Below, piece by piece: positions 33,702 through 52,700 of a DNA stretch of 64,000 nt. The notes beneath the pieces are model-generated. The model did no database searches. It had not been told where the DNA came from and saw only the letters and a list, made by a program, of their open reading frames with translations. The DNA comes from Tumebacillus avium (lineage in GTDB: Bacteria > Bacillota > Bacilli > Tumebacillales > Tumebacillaceae): the NCBI RefSeq assembly GCF_002162355.1, contig NZ_CP021434.1, positions 4,208,001-4,272,000 on the forward strand, given 5' to 3'. The first letter of the stretch is position 1; the number at the start of each line of letters is the position of its first letter. Position numbers and translations under genes: made by a program.

Positions 33702-34913
33702 TTAAAATTCCTGCCGATACCGCCGCTGTGCCCCGACAAAACAAGGCACGGCGAGCAGCGTAAGCAGCATCAGAATGCCAAACACCAGCGGCCCCTGGCC
33801 AAAACCCAGCCAGCCCAGCAGCAGCCCCCCTGCCCACGGACCGGCGCTTTGACCGAGGAACGGGAACCCGCCCGCGCCGAAGTACGCGCCGCGCAGGTTT
33901 TCCGGAGCGAGCTGACCGATGATCACGTCCCCGATGATGAAGCAGAGAATCTCTCCGATCGTCATCACTATCATCGCGAGAATTAGCAGGAAGAGATGAT
34001 CGAACAGTCCAAATCCCCACAGCCCCGCCGCAAACAGCACGCCGCCTGTGGTGAGCGCCCTGAGCGCCGACCACTTTTTGGTGAAATGAATCACCGGGTA
34101 TTGGAGCAGCACGACGGAAATCGTGTTGGTGAGCAGCAGATAGGTATAGATCTGCACTCCGTCCACAAAACCGGGTGCGCTGCCGAGGTATTGGGCCAGC
34201 GTGGTCTCGATGTGGGCATAGGCGGAGTAGACAAACAGATTGCCCAGCAGAATGAGTCCAAACACTTTGTCTTGGAATACCACCCGCACCGTTTCGGCAA
34301 ACGAGACCCTTTCCCCGCTGCCCTGTCGTTTCGGCTCGCCGTATACTTTCCACAATACGGCTACCCCCACCCCGTATACTGCGTAGATGCCCGCCGTGAT
34401 CAAGAGCGGCAAGGTCGAGTGTGCGCTGCCCAGCATCACGCCGGCCAGCGGGCCCAGCGCCGCGCCGAGGTTGATCGCAAAGTACCGTGCGTTAAACACC
34501 GACAGTTGTTGTTCGCACGGCGTGATGTCTGTCAAAAGCGCCCTCGCCGTCGGCTCAAACACGTTCCGCCCCAGCCCGCTCAGCGCGCTCAAGACCAGAA
34601 ACGCCCAGACCGCATCGGCGAGCGAAAACAAAGCGAACACCCCTGCCCAGCCCAGCATCGAGACCACCATCACCGGGAAACGCCCGACGCGGTCGGACAG
34701 CGTTCCGCCAAAAAACGAAGCCAGCGTGCCGACCAGAAAGCTCGTCGCAAGGATCGTCCCGATCAGCTCCGGGCTCAAGCCTTTCACTTCATGCAGATAG
34801 ATCGCCAAGTACGGCATCGTCATGTAAAATCCGGCACGTGCAAAAAACGTCCCGATGATCACGCCCCACGCTACCGGATGGAACCGCGAAAAAATTTTTC
34901 CCAACATTTCCAT
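33702..34913 (-). CDS. MFS transporter (multidrug/sugar efflux type)
   Basis: 403 residues with twelve hydrophobic segments. The motif GGTLSDRVGRFPVM between helices 2 and 3 is the MFS signature. The likely start is ATG 34913 or ATG 34907 after AAGGGG. It is divergent from an AraC regulator, so regulation by that protein is likely. An inverted repeat overlaps its -10. It ends 20 bases from fdhD, tail to tail. Confidence 0.88.
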   Translation of the reverse strand: MEMLGKIFSRFHPVAWGVIIGTFFARAGFYMTMPYLAIYLHEVKGLSPELIGTILATSFLVGTLASFFGGTLSDRVGRFPVMVVSMLGWAGVFALFSLADAVWAFLVLSALSGLGRNVFEPTARALLTDITPCEQQLSVFNARYFAINLGAALGPLAGVMLGSAHSTLPLLITAGIYAVYGVGVAVLWKVYGEPKRQGSGERVSFAETVRVVFQDKVFGLILLGNLFVYSAYAHIETTLAQYLGSAPGFVDGVQIYTYLLLTNTISVVLLQYPVIHFTKKWSALRALTTGGVLFAAGLWGFGLFDHLFLLILAMIVMTIGEILCFIIGDVIIGQLAPENLRGAYFGAGGFPFLGQSAGPWAGGLLLGWLGFGQGPLVFGILMLLTLLAVPCFVGAQRRYRQEF

Positions 34914-34929
34914 CAAACCCCTTCCCAAA

Positions 34930-34948
34930 TATACCTATGTGGGGTATA
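34930..34948. promoter_or_regulatory. Inverted repeat TATACC-N7-GGTATA at the MFS promoter
   Basis: The repeat lies directly downstream of the MFS -10 and resembles CsoR/CstR-type operators (ATACC...GGGGTAT). It may be bound by a metal or persulfide sensor, or by the AraC regulator encoded next to it. Confidence 0.4.
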
Positions 34949-34956
34949 GTATATCA
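34948..34956 (-). promoter_or_regulatory. Extended -10 of the MFS gene
   Basis: TGATATACT on the minus strand, an extended -10, about 35 bases before the MFS start. No clear -35. Confidence 0.5.
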
Positions 34957-35032
34957 CAGAAGCACAGTTCAGACTTCTCAGTTGTTGCGCTCTTGTCTTC
35001 TCAATTCCTAAGAGAAAAGCGAGGCGGTTGAC

Positions 35033-35857
35033 GTGCCTTATTTAAAATTTGAATTGCCCAATAGCAAAATTCGCATCCTCCATCTTGACCCGATGGGTTC
35101 GGACGTCCTACATACGCATCAAGACGAATACCAGATCTCCATTCCCTTGGTCGGCAATCCTTATTGCGAGATGAACCATACCAAGGTGGTGCACCTCTCC
35201 CAGCACCAGCGACTGGTCACCATGCCGGAGACGACACACCGCCATTTTACTCAGGAGCAGCCGGCGAAGATTTTGCTGCTCGATGTCAAAGCGAAATTTC
35301 TGCAAAAAGTGCTCCGCGACCGGCTGCACTGCGAACCTGGCACGATCGAATTCGCCACGGTTGGCGTTGGGTCGTCCGACGGTTTCCGCAAGATCGCCGA
35401 AGCCTTGCTCCGCCAGTCGATGTTCGGCGGGACCGACGCTGCACAGCTGGCCGAGTGGGAGCTGGAGCTGGTCAATCTCCTGCTCTCGCTCCACCCCGGT
35501 TCCCACCACAGCCAGTGGCTGTCCAGCGTGCCGGGCGAGATGCATCCGGCGCTGCAAAAAGCGCTGGAGTATATCCATGACACCTATGCGGAGGAATTGT
35601 GCCTCGACTATCTGGCCGAGATCTCCGGCATCTCCAAGTTCCATCTGATCCGCCTGTTCCGCGAGACGATCGGCCAGACGCCCAGCCACTACATCAACGA
35701 AGTGCGCCTGACCCGCGCCGTGGAAATGCTGACCGCCACCGACCGCGAAGTGACCGATGTGGCGCTCGATGCCGGATTTGGCAGCTTGAGCACGTTCCAC
35801 CGGGCGTTTAAGAAAAAGTACGGCGTCAGCGCCGGGCAGTACCGCAAGATTCGCTAG
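35033..35857 (+). CDS. AraC-family transcriptional regulator
   Basis: 274 residues, starting at GTG 35033 with GAGG upstream. The N-terminal cupin-like sensing domain (1-160) has HTHQDEYQISIP. The C-terminal double helix-turn-helix (about 175-274) shows LAEISGISKFHLIRLFRETIGQTPSHYI and the signature DVALDAGFGSLSTFHRAFKKKYGVSAGQYR. It probably controls the divergent MFS gene and itself through the 120-base gap between them. The ligand is unknown. Confidence 0.93.
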   Translation: MPYLKFELPNSKIRILHLDPMGSDVLHTHQDEYQISIPLVGNPYCEMNHTKVVHLSQHQRLVTMPETTHRHFTQEQPAKILLLDVKAKFLQKVLRDRLHCEPGTIEFATVGVGSSDGFRKIAEALLRQSMFGGTDAAQLAEWELELVNLLLSLHPGSHHSQWLSSVPGEMHPALQKALEYIHDTYAEELCLDYLAEISGISKFHLIRLFRETIGQTPSHYINEVRLTRAVEMLTATDREVTDVALDAGFGSLSTFHRAFKKKYGVSAGQYRKIR

Positions 35858-35864
35858 GAGCATC

Positions 35865-35897
35865 AAAAGAACCGCACAGAAGCTGTGCGGTTCTTTT
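35865..35897. terminator. Bidirectional terminator between araC-type gene and calpain-like gene
   Basis: A perfect 15-bp stem AAAAGAACCGCACAG and its complement, with a three-base loop. It serves both converging genes. Confidence 0.92.
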
Positions 35898-37838
35898 TTA
35901 CGGCATATTGACGCTATGCAACGTATGAAAGCGTTTGGTCAGGTCGGACAGTTCCAGCCAGAACTCGCCGTTCCCGCCCTTGACTTCTTTGGCTTCTACA
36001 GCCCCTGAGAAAAACTTTTTGCCATAAGTGCGGCCGTAATTGCCCCATGGATTGCGGACTTTCACTTCTTTCAGGCCGCCGTTGTCCCGGTAATCGAGCA
36101 CAGCGTACACGTGACGCCCGACCAGGCCTTTTGCCATCTGTTCCCCGCCGCTGTGGCCGACTCCGAAAATGCCTTTTTTCGGCGAGGCGATCTTATCATG
36201 CGAGGAGATCGCCATCGGATGTTTGGCGTCCACCGCTTGTTGAATCGCTGCGAACGTATCAAGCTGTGTTTTGGTGTACTTCCCTGTGCCCCGCTTGCCG
36301 GAATACAAGTTGCCCGCTTCGAGGTGTTTGCGGATGATGTCACGCGTAGGTTTGGACAGACCTTTTTTCTGCAAGTAGACATCGATCTCAACCGGATAGA
36401 CGTGTTTTTGCTGTTCGTGCAGCTTTTTGATGCCGTCGGCGAGGTCAGGGTCGGCGAACAGCTCCATCTGCTGGTCCGGAGTCAATTGGCTCTTGAGCGC
36501 ACTCATCATCAGCCAACTGCCGTCTTTGGCCTCGGACTGATAGGTCTCCACCGACTTGTACACCGCTTCATGTCCTGTCAAGTGTTCGAAGGCAATGCCG
36601 GCGATCCCGCTGGCGAGCTGCTCAAACGTGTTTTCTTTGAGCGGAACGCGCTCCTCCCCCCGGCCGTAATAGCCTGCTGCGGCGTACGCTTTCTCCAGCA
36701 ATTGAACCCAGAGCGTGCCTTGCGCATTTTCATCCGTCTTGTCTTTGCCGCTCGTGCGCTTCACCACCGACTTCTCGATGGTGACTTCGCGGGGGGTGAA
36801 CGTTTTCTTGCCGTTTTTCCCTTCGACGTCAAACATCTTGACCGTGACGGTGCCGTTGCCGTTGTCGCGCATCATGCCGGAGATCAGGCCGGGGGACTTG
36901 TTGACCAGGGCGAGGACGGCAGCCAGCAAGTAACAATCTCCGATGTACCCTTGCTTGACATCGTCAAGCTTCGGCGCATGCGGAAAGAGAGGTTGGTAGA
37001 GAGCGTCCGGATTCGGTTTCTCGTACCCCAGTTCTCCATCCTTCTTCAGCAAATTGAAGTCGCTCACAGCGGTGCGCACCACATAGCCCTCTCGAAACGC
37101 GAGATAATTTTTCGAACCGGCCATCTCGGCGCTGGGTCGCACTTTATAGTAATCTCCCGCTTTCAGGCCGGACGGGCCGGCCGCCGGCTTTTCAAACTCG
37201 CAGAGATACCCTTTTTTCGCCACGCCGATCGTGTTGCCCATCTCGTCCAAAATACGTTCGTTGGTGGAAAAAAATCCGCCTTCCACACTCTGGCCGCCGA
37301 CATCCTTCTTTTTGGACAGCTCCGGATTGGCAACGCGTTCCTCCGGCAGGCTCGGCAACAGCGTCCCGGGAGCGTCCATCTCTTTCCACTCCGCCCCCAT
37401 TCTGCGCACGAGATCATTGATCGCTGCAGCGCGGTGCATCCAGAGATCGCTCACGTCTTGTTTGGCATTGCCGCCAATCGCGGTGTACTCCGTCTGCCAT
37501 TTTGTAATCTGCGCGTCCAGCTCGAGCAGGATGGACTCACGTTTCTCCGCCGCAGCAGGCAGCAATTTGGAATAGGCAGCAGCAAGCGCGCAAATGCGCC
37601 CCCAGGTACCTTTGGCGGCAGCATCCTGCACAGCCGGCCAGGTCGTCCACGTGTCGGGCGAGCGCTGGATGGTCATCTGGCTTTGCAAATATTGTACGGT
37701 CTTTCGGTTGCCTGCGTTTTGCTGCATCTGCAGCAGTTGCTGTTGCGAAGGCATTCCGGCGGCCGATTGGAATTGAGCAGAAGTAGTGGGCCGTGCTTGG
37801 CTGCGCGGCCCCGGTCCTTTTGGTACAGTAGTGCGCAT
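35898..37838 (-). CDS. Calpain-family (C2) cysteine protease with AGNR-type N-terminal motif
   Basis: 646 residues. The catalytic Cys lies in QGYIGDCYLLAA (about 296-307), matching calpain QGxxGDCW. The His is in GRHVYAVLDYR and the Asn in VRNPWG near the end, so the triad is complete. The N-terminus has QNAGNRKTVQYLQ...IQR, a short motif that heads many toxins linked to contractile injection or polymorphic toxin systems. There is no signal peptide and no membrane segment. The ATG at 37838 follows GAGG. It is monocistronic with its own promoter. It may be a protease effector or a regulated intracellular protease; no immunity gene is recognised beside it. Confidence 0.85.
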   Translation of the reverse strand: MRTTVPKGPGPRSQARPTTSAQFQSAAGMPSQQQLLQMQQNAGNRKTVQYLQSQMTIQRSPDTWTTWPAVQDAAAKGTWGRICALAAAYSKLLPAAAEKRESILLELDAQITKWQTEYTAIGGNAKQDVSDLWMHRAAAINDLVRRMGAEWKEMDAPGTLLPSLPEERVANPELSKKKDVGGQSVEGGFFSTNERILDEMGNTIGVAKKGYLCEFEKPAAGPSGLKAGDYYKVRPSAEMAGSKNYLAFREGYVVRTAVSDFNLLKKDGELGYEKPNPDALYQPLFPHAPKLDDVKQGYIGDCYLLAAVLALVNKSPGLISGMMRDNGNGTVTVKMFDVEGKNGKKTFTPREVTIEKSVVKRTSGKDKTDENAQGTLWVQLLEKAYAAAGYYGRGEERVPLKENTFEQLASGIAGIAFEHLTGHEAVYKSVETYQSEAKDGSWLMMSALKSQLTPDQQMELFADPDLADGIKKLHEQQKHVYPVEIDVYLQKKGLSKPTRDIIRKHLEAGNLYSGKRGTGKYTKTQLDTFAAIQQAVDAKHPMAISSHDKIASPKKGIFGVGHSGGEQMAKGLVGRHVYAVLDYRDNGGLKEVKVRNPWGNYGRTYGKKFFSGAVEAKEVKGGNGEFWLELSDLTKRFHTLHSVNMP

Positions 37839-37860
37839 GGCAGTCAACCTCATTTAATCA

Positions 37861-37888
37861 ATGGTATATTATAATTTAATTATACCAT
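37861..37888. promoter_or_regulatory. Inverted repeat ATGGTATA...TATACCAT with embedded extended -10
   Basis: 8-bp arms separated by 12 A/T bases in front of the calpain-like gene. The right arm contains the minus-strand extended -10 TGGTATAAT (37879-37887). A repressor bound here would block the promoter. Confidence 0.55.
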
Positions 37889-37900
37889 GATTGCGCAACG

Positions 37901-38344
37901 TTAGCGAACGATTAATACCGGAAGTTTCGCGTAATGCAAAACTTTCGCCGACACGCTGCCGAGCAGGACCGACTCGACGACGCCGTGGCCTTCTGCGCCG
38001 AGAACGAGGAGGTCGTAGTTGCCCGCTTCCGCTTCTTTGAGGATGGATTCGGATGGTACGCCGAGCTTGGTGAGGTGCGCGACGCGCTCTTGGTGCGGGA
38101 ACTGCTCGACGGCACGGGAAGCCGGGGTGATGTCCGGGAGCACGCCGTCGTCGGAGTTTACATCATAGTCGAACCGAAAGCCGACCGGAGCGTAGGCTGC
38201 GACAACAGATGCTGCCAACGGCTGGTGCGCGTATAAGAAGGTGATCTGCACATCCGGGAGTGTGTCATGCGCTTCTTTTGCCCAGTGGAGCGCTTTTTCG
38301 GATGCTTTGGAACCGTCGACAGCTACAAGAATTTTTTTATACAT
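37901..38344 (-). CDS. Universal stress protein, UspA family
   Basis: 147 residues, the family's usual length. It starts KKILVAVDGSKASEKAL. The ATP-binding motif is seen at the end: GAEGHG...GS. Such cytoplasmic proteins bind ATP and help in stress survival. AGGAGG precedes the ATG. It has its own promoter (38387-38415) and the gap before it carries repeated TCAGGGA elements. Confidence 0.93.
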   Translation of the reverse strand: MYKKILVAVDGSKASEKALHWAKEAHDTLPDVQITFLYAHQPLAASVVAAYAPVGFRFDYDVNSDDGVLPDITPASRAVEQFPHQERVAHLTKLGVPSESILKEAEAGNYDLLVLGAEGHGVVESVLLGSVSAKVLHYAKLPVLIVR

Positions 38345-38386
38345 GAGAATTTCCTCCTCAGGATTCGTGTCGTTGTTTCTGTCTTC

Positions 38387-38415
38387 ATTGTACGTCCCCT
38401 AGCACATGTTGTAAG
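38387..38415 (-). promoter_or_regulatory. Promoter of the universal stress gene
   Basis: CTTACA, 17 bases, TACAAT on the minus strand, about 45 bases before the start codon. Two TCCCTGATC copies lie just upstream. Confidence 0.55.
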
Positions 38416-38424
38416 TCGGGAGGT

Positions 38425-38620
38425 TCCCTGATCTTCGGAGCAGAACTCCCTGATCAGGAATAAATGGGCAAAAAAAGACCCTCGCATCTGCGAGGGCTAC
38501 GGCATGGCGCCGCTTCAATTTGGAAGATATCGGGTTAGGCTTCTTCTCTTTCAATATAAGCCAGATTGACAGGCTTTTCTATCAGGGAATTCCCTGAACT
38601 TTGTCTCAGGGTGTCAGGGA
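38425..38620. repeat. Cluster of TCAGGGA elements in the usp upstream gap
   Basis: Copies: TCCCTGATC (38425), TCCCTGATCAGGAA (38447), the perfect 16-base palindrome TCAGGGAATTCCCTGA (38582-38597), TCAGGG (38606) and TCAGGGA (38614). The terminator at 38470-38496 sits among them. They may be binding sites of one regulator. Confidence 0.6.
38470..38496 (-). terminator. Terminator of the NRPS operon tail
   Basis: CCCTCGCA/TGCGAGGG with a two-base loop, followed by a T-run on the minus strand. It lies about 135 bases after the SnoaL-like gene. Confidence 0.85.
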
Positions 38621-38630
38621 AAATGCGAAA

Positions 38631-38981
38631 TCAGCGGATAAAGCGCACGTGCTGAATCAAGTCATCGGCGATTCGGTACACCGCGACGACATGCGAGACT
38701 TCGCCTGGACTGCGTTTGGCGTGGCCGGTCACGTTTTCTTCGTCGAGGACGTAGTTGCCCACGGCGATGCGGGAGACCAGTTTGCAGTGCAGCTCCGGGC
38801 TTTGCTCGAACATGGCCGCGTAGCTTTTGTACATGTTTTCCCAGCCTTGCATGAGAATGTTGCCTTCTGCGTCTTCTACGACGATGTCTTGCGCATAGCA
38901 GGCCATGAAGGCTTCGATGTCGCGGTTGTTGTACGCTTCCAACTGACGCTGCGCCGGGAGGGTGATGTCAGGTGTGGTCAC
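38631..38981 (-). CDS. SnoaL/NTF2-like small protein
   Basis: 116 residues, starting at GTG 38981 with AAAGGA upstream. The pattern RQLEAYNNRDIEAFMACYAQDIVVED...GNILMQGWENMYKSYAAMF is typical of the nuclear-transport-factor-2-like/SnoaL cone fold, known from ketosteroid isomerases and polyketide cyclases. No catalytic role is assured. It overlaps the end of the decayed GNAT gene and closes the transcription unit that begins with the NRPS genes. Confidence 0.8.
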   Translation of the reverse strand: MTTPDITLPAQRQLEAYNNRDIEAFMACYAQDIVVEDAEGNILMQGWENMYKSYAAMFEQSPELHCKLVSRIAVGNYVLDEENVTGHAKRSPGEVSHVVAVYRIADDLIQHVRFIR

Positions 38982-38988
38982 AGGTATG

Positions 38989-39287
38989 TCATTCCTTTCG
39001 CAAGATCTTTTCCAGTTCGATCTCGTCTTGAATTTTGATGCCGTCGTTGCCGATCAGCGGGATCTGCGGCTTGATCTCCCGCGCTTTTGGTAGAAGCGGA
39101 GCGCATGCAGATTGTCGTTCGTGGTGATCAGACCAAGGGGCTCGCTGCCGTGCAGGGCGACGAAGCCGGGCAGCTTGTCCACGTGGTGAATGCCTTTGGA
39201 ATAGACCATCTGCGGGCTGCCCCACTGCTCGATCAGGAAGTCGCGGAGTCAGGACTGGTCGGCAGGCTCCAGCGCGCGGATCTGCAT
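38989..39287 (-). pseudogene. Decayed GNAT N-acetyltransferase
   Basis: The minus strand starts MQIRALEPADQS, then an in-frame TGA (39249-39251), then continues as a GNAT: FLIEQWGSPQMVYSKG and LPGFVALHGSEPLGLIT. The text then jumps to TNDNLHALRFYQKRG, so the acetyl-CoA-binding centre (roughly 50-60 residues) is missing. A frame change follows before REIKPQIPLIGNDGIKIQDEIELEKIL. Stop, deletion and frameshift together mean it is not functional. It lies between the rhodanese and SnoaL-like genes of the NRPS operon. Confidence 0.8.
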
Positions 39288-39298
39288 GTCGGACGGGA

Positions 39299-39590
39299 TC
39301 ACGGATAAAATTCCTCCAGTTCCCCTTTCCAAGCCAGCATGCCGTCTTCCATGTTCAAGAGCTTGGTAAATCCTTGTTGAATCAAAAAGTTGCACGCGGA
39401 ACGGCTGCGGCGTCCGCTGCGGCAGACGACAACCGTTTCCAGCTCGGGATCAAGCTCGGTGTAGCGGCTCTCCACGTCCGACAAGCGGATGTGGATGGCG
39501 CCGGGGATCATGCCGCGGGAGACTTCGGTGTCTTCGCGAACGTCGATGATTTGTAAGGTTGCGCCTTCATCAAGGCGGGCCAGCACGTCT

Positions 39591-39619
<29 letters not shown>
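39299..39619 (-). CDS. Single-domain rhodanese-like sulfurtransferase
   Basis: 106 residues. The active-site loop is CRSGRRS with Cys66, and the framework IIDVREDTEVSRGMIPGAIHI is typical. Such proteins carry sulfane sulfur on the Cys. I take ATG 39619, 11 bases after AAGGAG; GTG codons upstream are closer to it. It overlaps the end of the preceding NRPS gene by 29 bases, so it is co-translated. Any link to peptide synthesis is unproven. Confidence 0.88.
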
Positions 39620-49756
<10,137 letters not shown>

Positions 49757-49760
<4 letters not shown>

Positions 49761-52700
49761 TTCGAACCGTCCTCCTTCACTGGCTTTCTGCGGTATGAAT
49801 CACGGGCATAGCGGGCCATCTTCGGCTCCTCTTTTTTCGGTACGGCTGTGGCTTGCAAGGTCTCGATTTGCACGGCAAGTTCGGCAACGGTCGCCACTTC
49901 GAACAGGTGGCGCAGCTGCACTTCGACTCCGAAGCCGCTGCGCACTCGCGCTACCAGTTGCGAGGCGAGCAGCGAATGTCCGCCGAGGTCAAAAAAGTTG
50001 TCATGGATGCCGACCTGCTCGACCTGCAGCAGCTGTGCCCAGATCTCGGCCAGCTTTTGCTCGACCGGCGTGCGCGGGGCGGTGTAGGCCGGGCGCGAGT
50101 CGGTGTGATCGGGGGCGGGCAGTGCTTTTTTGTCGACTTTGCCGTTGGTGGTAAGGGGCAGGCGGTCGAGGGTGAGGATGATGGGCGGCACCATGTAGTC
50201 AGGTAGTTTTTGTTTCAGGAAACCGCGCAAGTCTTCATTTTGGCCGACGATATACGCGATCAGTTGGCCGTCGCGAGCGAGCACAACCGCTTCCTGTACG
50301 GACGGGTGCTCCAGCAGGGCGCTTTCGATCTCGCCCAGCTCGATGCGGAAGCCGCGCACTTTGACCTGGTCGTCAGTGCGGCCGAGGAATTCGAGATTCC
50401 CATCGGGTCGCAGGCGTGCGAGGTCTCCCGTTTTGTACAGCCGTCCCGACCCGAACGGGTTGGGCAGGAAGCGCTCGGCGGTCAGTTCCGGGCGGTTGAG
50501 ATAGCCGCGTGCGACCCCCGCGCCGCCGATGTAGAGCTCGCCGGTAACGCCAAGCGGCACCTGCTGCAAGTGTCCGTCCAGAATGTACAGCTCCGTGTTG
50601 GTGATCGGCTTGCCGATCGGCACGATGCCTGCAGCTGGCGTATCGGACGTGACCGTATAGATGCTGCACCCGACAACCGTTTCGGTCGGGCCGTACTCGT
50701 TGACCAGCAATGTTTCCGGCGCATGTTCACGCCAGACGGCGAGCAGATCGGCCGGCAATGCTTCGCCGCCGATGACCAGCGTTCTGGTGCGTCCCGCGAG
50801 CTGTTCCGGCCGCAGGTGGTCGCCGAGCAATTGCAAGTGCGCAGGTGTGATCTTGACCACGCCGAAGTTGGTTTGCGCCAGAAGCGCGTCGCCAAGCGCC
50901 GTCAAATCTTCCGTCTCCGGCACCATCACCACTTGTCCGCCGGAGATCAGCGGAGTGAGCAGGCTGGTCACCGTCAAGTCGAACGCCAGCGAGGAATGCA
51001 CAGGCGCTCCGATCCCTTCCCGCACTGCGTATGCATCGGCTGCCCATGTCAAATAATTGACGAGGCCGCGATGTTCGATCAGCACGCCTTTGGGGCGGCC
51101 CGTGGAGCCGGATGTGTAGATGACATAGGCGAGATGCGAAGAGGTGACGCCGCTTGCTGCAGGCATTGCGCTCTCCTCTGCCACTCCGTCGATGCAAATG
51201 ATGGAGGCAGACGTGCCCGGCAAACGAGCGCTCAAACGCTCTTGTGTAAGCAAAACGGGAACCTGCGCATCCTCCAGCACAAATGCCGTCCGCTCCAGCG
51301 GATACGCCGGGTCGATCGGCACGTACGCGCCGCCCGCTTTCCAGACGGCGAGCAGAGCAACCGCCATCTCCACCGAGCGCTCCAGATACAGCCCGACCAG
51401 CACATCCGGCCCAACACCAAGCTCGGCCAAACGATGGGACAGCGCATTGGCTTTCTGATCGAGCTGTCGGTAGGTCAACCGCTCCGCTCCGCACACCACC
51501 GCGATGGCATCTGGCGTTCGTGCCGCCTGTTCTTCGATCAGGCGATGCACACAGATTTCCCGAACAAAATCTGCCTTGGTCTGATTCAAAACATTCAGCA
51601 CTTCCTGCTCCCCTGCGGTCAACAGCGGCACCAGCGCAACCGAGCGCTGCGGCTCCTGCACCATCGCCGAGAGCAATGTCTGCAAATGCCCCGCCATCCG
51701 CTCCGCCGTCGCGCGGTCGAAGAGATCGGCGTTGTACTCCAATGCCGCGCTCAGACGGCCTGCTTCCTCCGCCATAAACAAGGTCAGATCAAACTTTGCC
51801 GTCCCCGCTTCCACTTCCACCGGCGTCAAGGTCAGCCCTGGGAAGGACAGACGCTCAAACGGCGCATTTTGCAAAACAAACATCACCTGGAACAACGGTG
51901 ACACGCTGCGATTGCGCTCCGGCTGCAGCTCTTCGACCAGTTTTTCAAAAGGCAGTTCCCCATGCGCATACGCCCCGACTGCCGTTTCGCGCACGCGGGC
52001 AAGCAGTTCGGCAAAGGTCGGCGCGCCGGAGAGGTCGGTGCGCAGTACCAGCGTGTTGACGAAGAAACCGATCAGCCCTTCGATCTCCTGACGGCTGCGT
52101 CCCGCGACCGGGGTGCCGACGAGGATGTCCTCCTGTCCCGTATAGCGGTGGAGCAGGGTCTGAAACGCGGCGAGGAGCGCCATGAACAAGGTCACGCCTT
52201 CGCGCTGGCAGAGCTGTTGCAACTGGGATGCAACCTCGTCTGGTATCATGAAACGCATCGTTTCACCACGATACGTCTGCACCGCCGGGCGCGGACGATC
52301 GGTCGGCAACTGTAAGATCGGCAGCGGGCCATGCAGCTGCTCTTTCCAGTACTCCGTCTGCTCCTGTCCGTGCCCGTGCGCTTTCTGCCAAGCCGCGTAA
52401 TCGGCGTATTGCACAGGCAGCAGTTCCAGCTCCGAGCTGCCGTACAGCGCAGAGATCTCCTCCATCAGGACGCCAAGCGACCAGCCGTCGGCGATGATGT
52501 GGTGCAGAGTCAGCGCCAGCAGGTGATCTTGTGCGCTGCTTCGATACAGTCGGACACGCAAAAGCGGGCCGGTTGCCAGATCGAAGGCTTGGCGGATTTC
52601 TTGCCCGGCCAGTTCTAAAATCTGCTCATGCGAGTGGGCTTGGACGTCTTCGATCGGCACTTCGATGTGCATCGAGGGCAGGACGGCAGCTTTCGTCACG

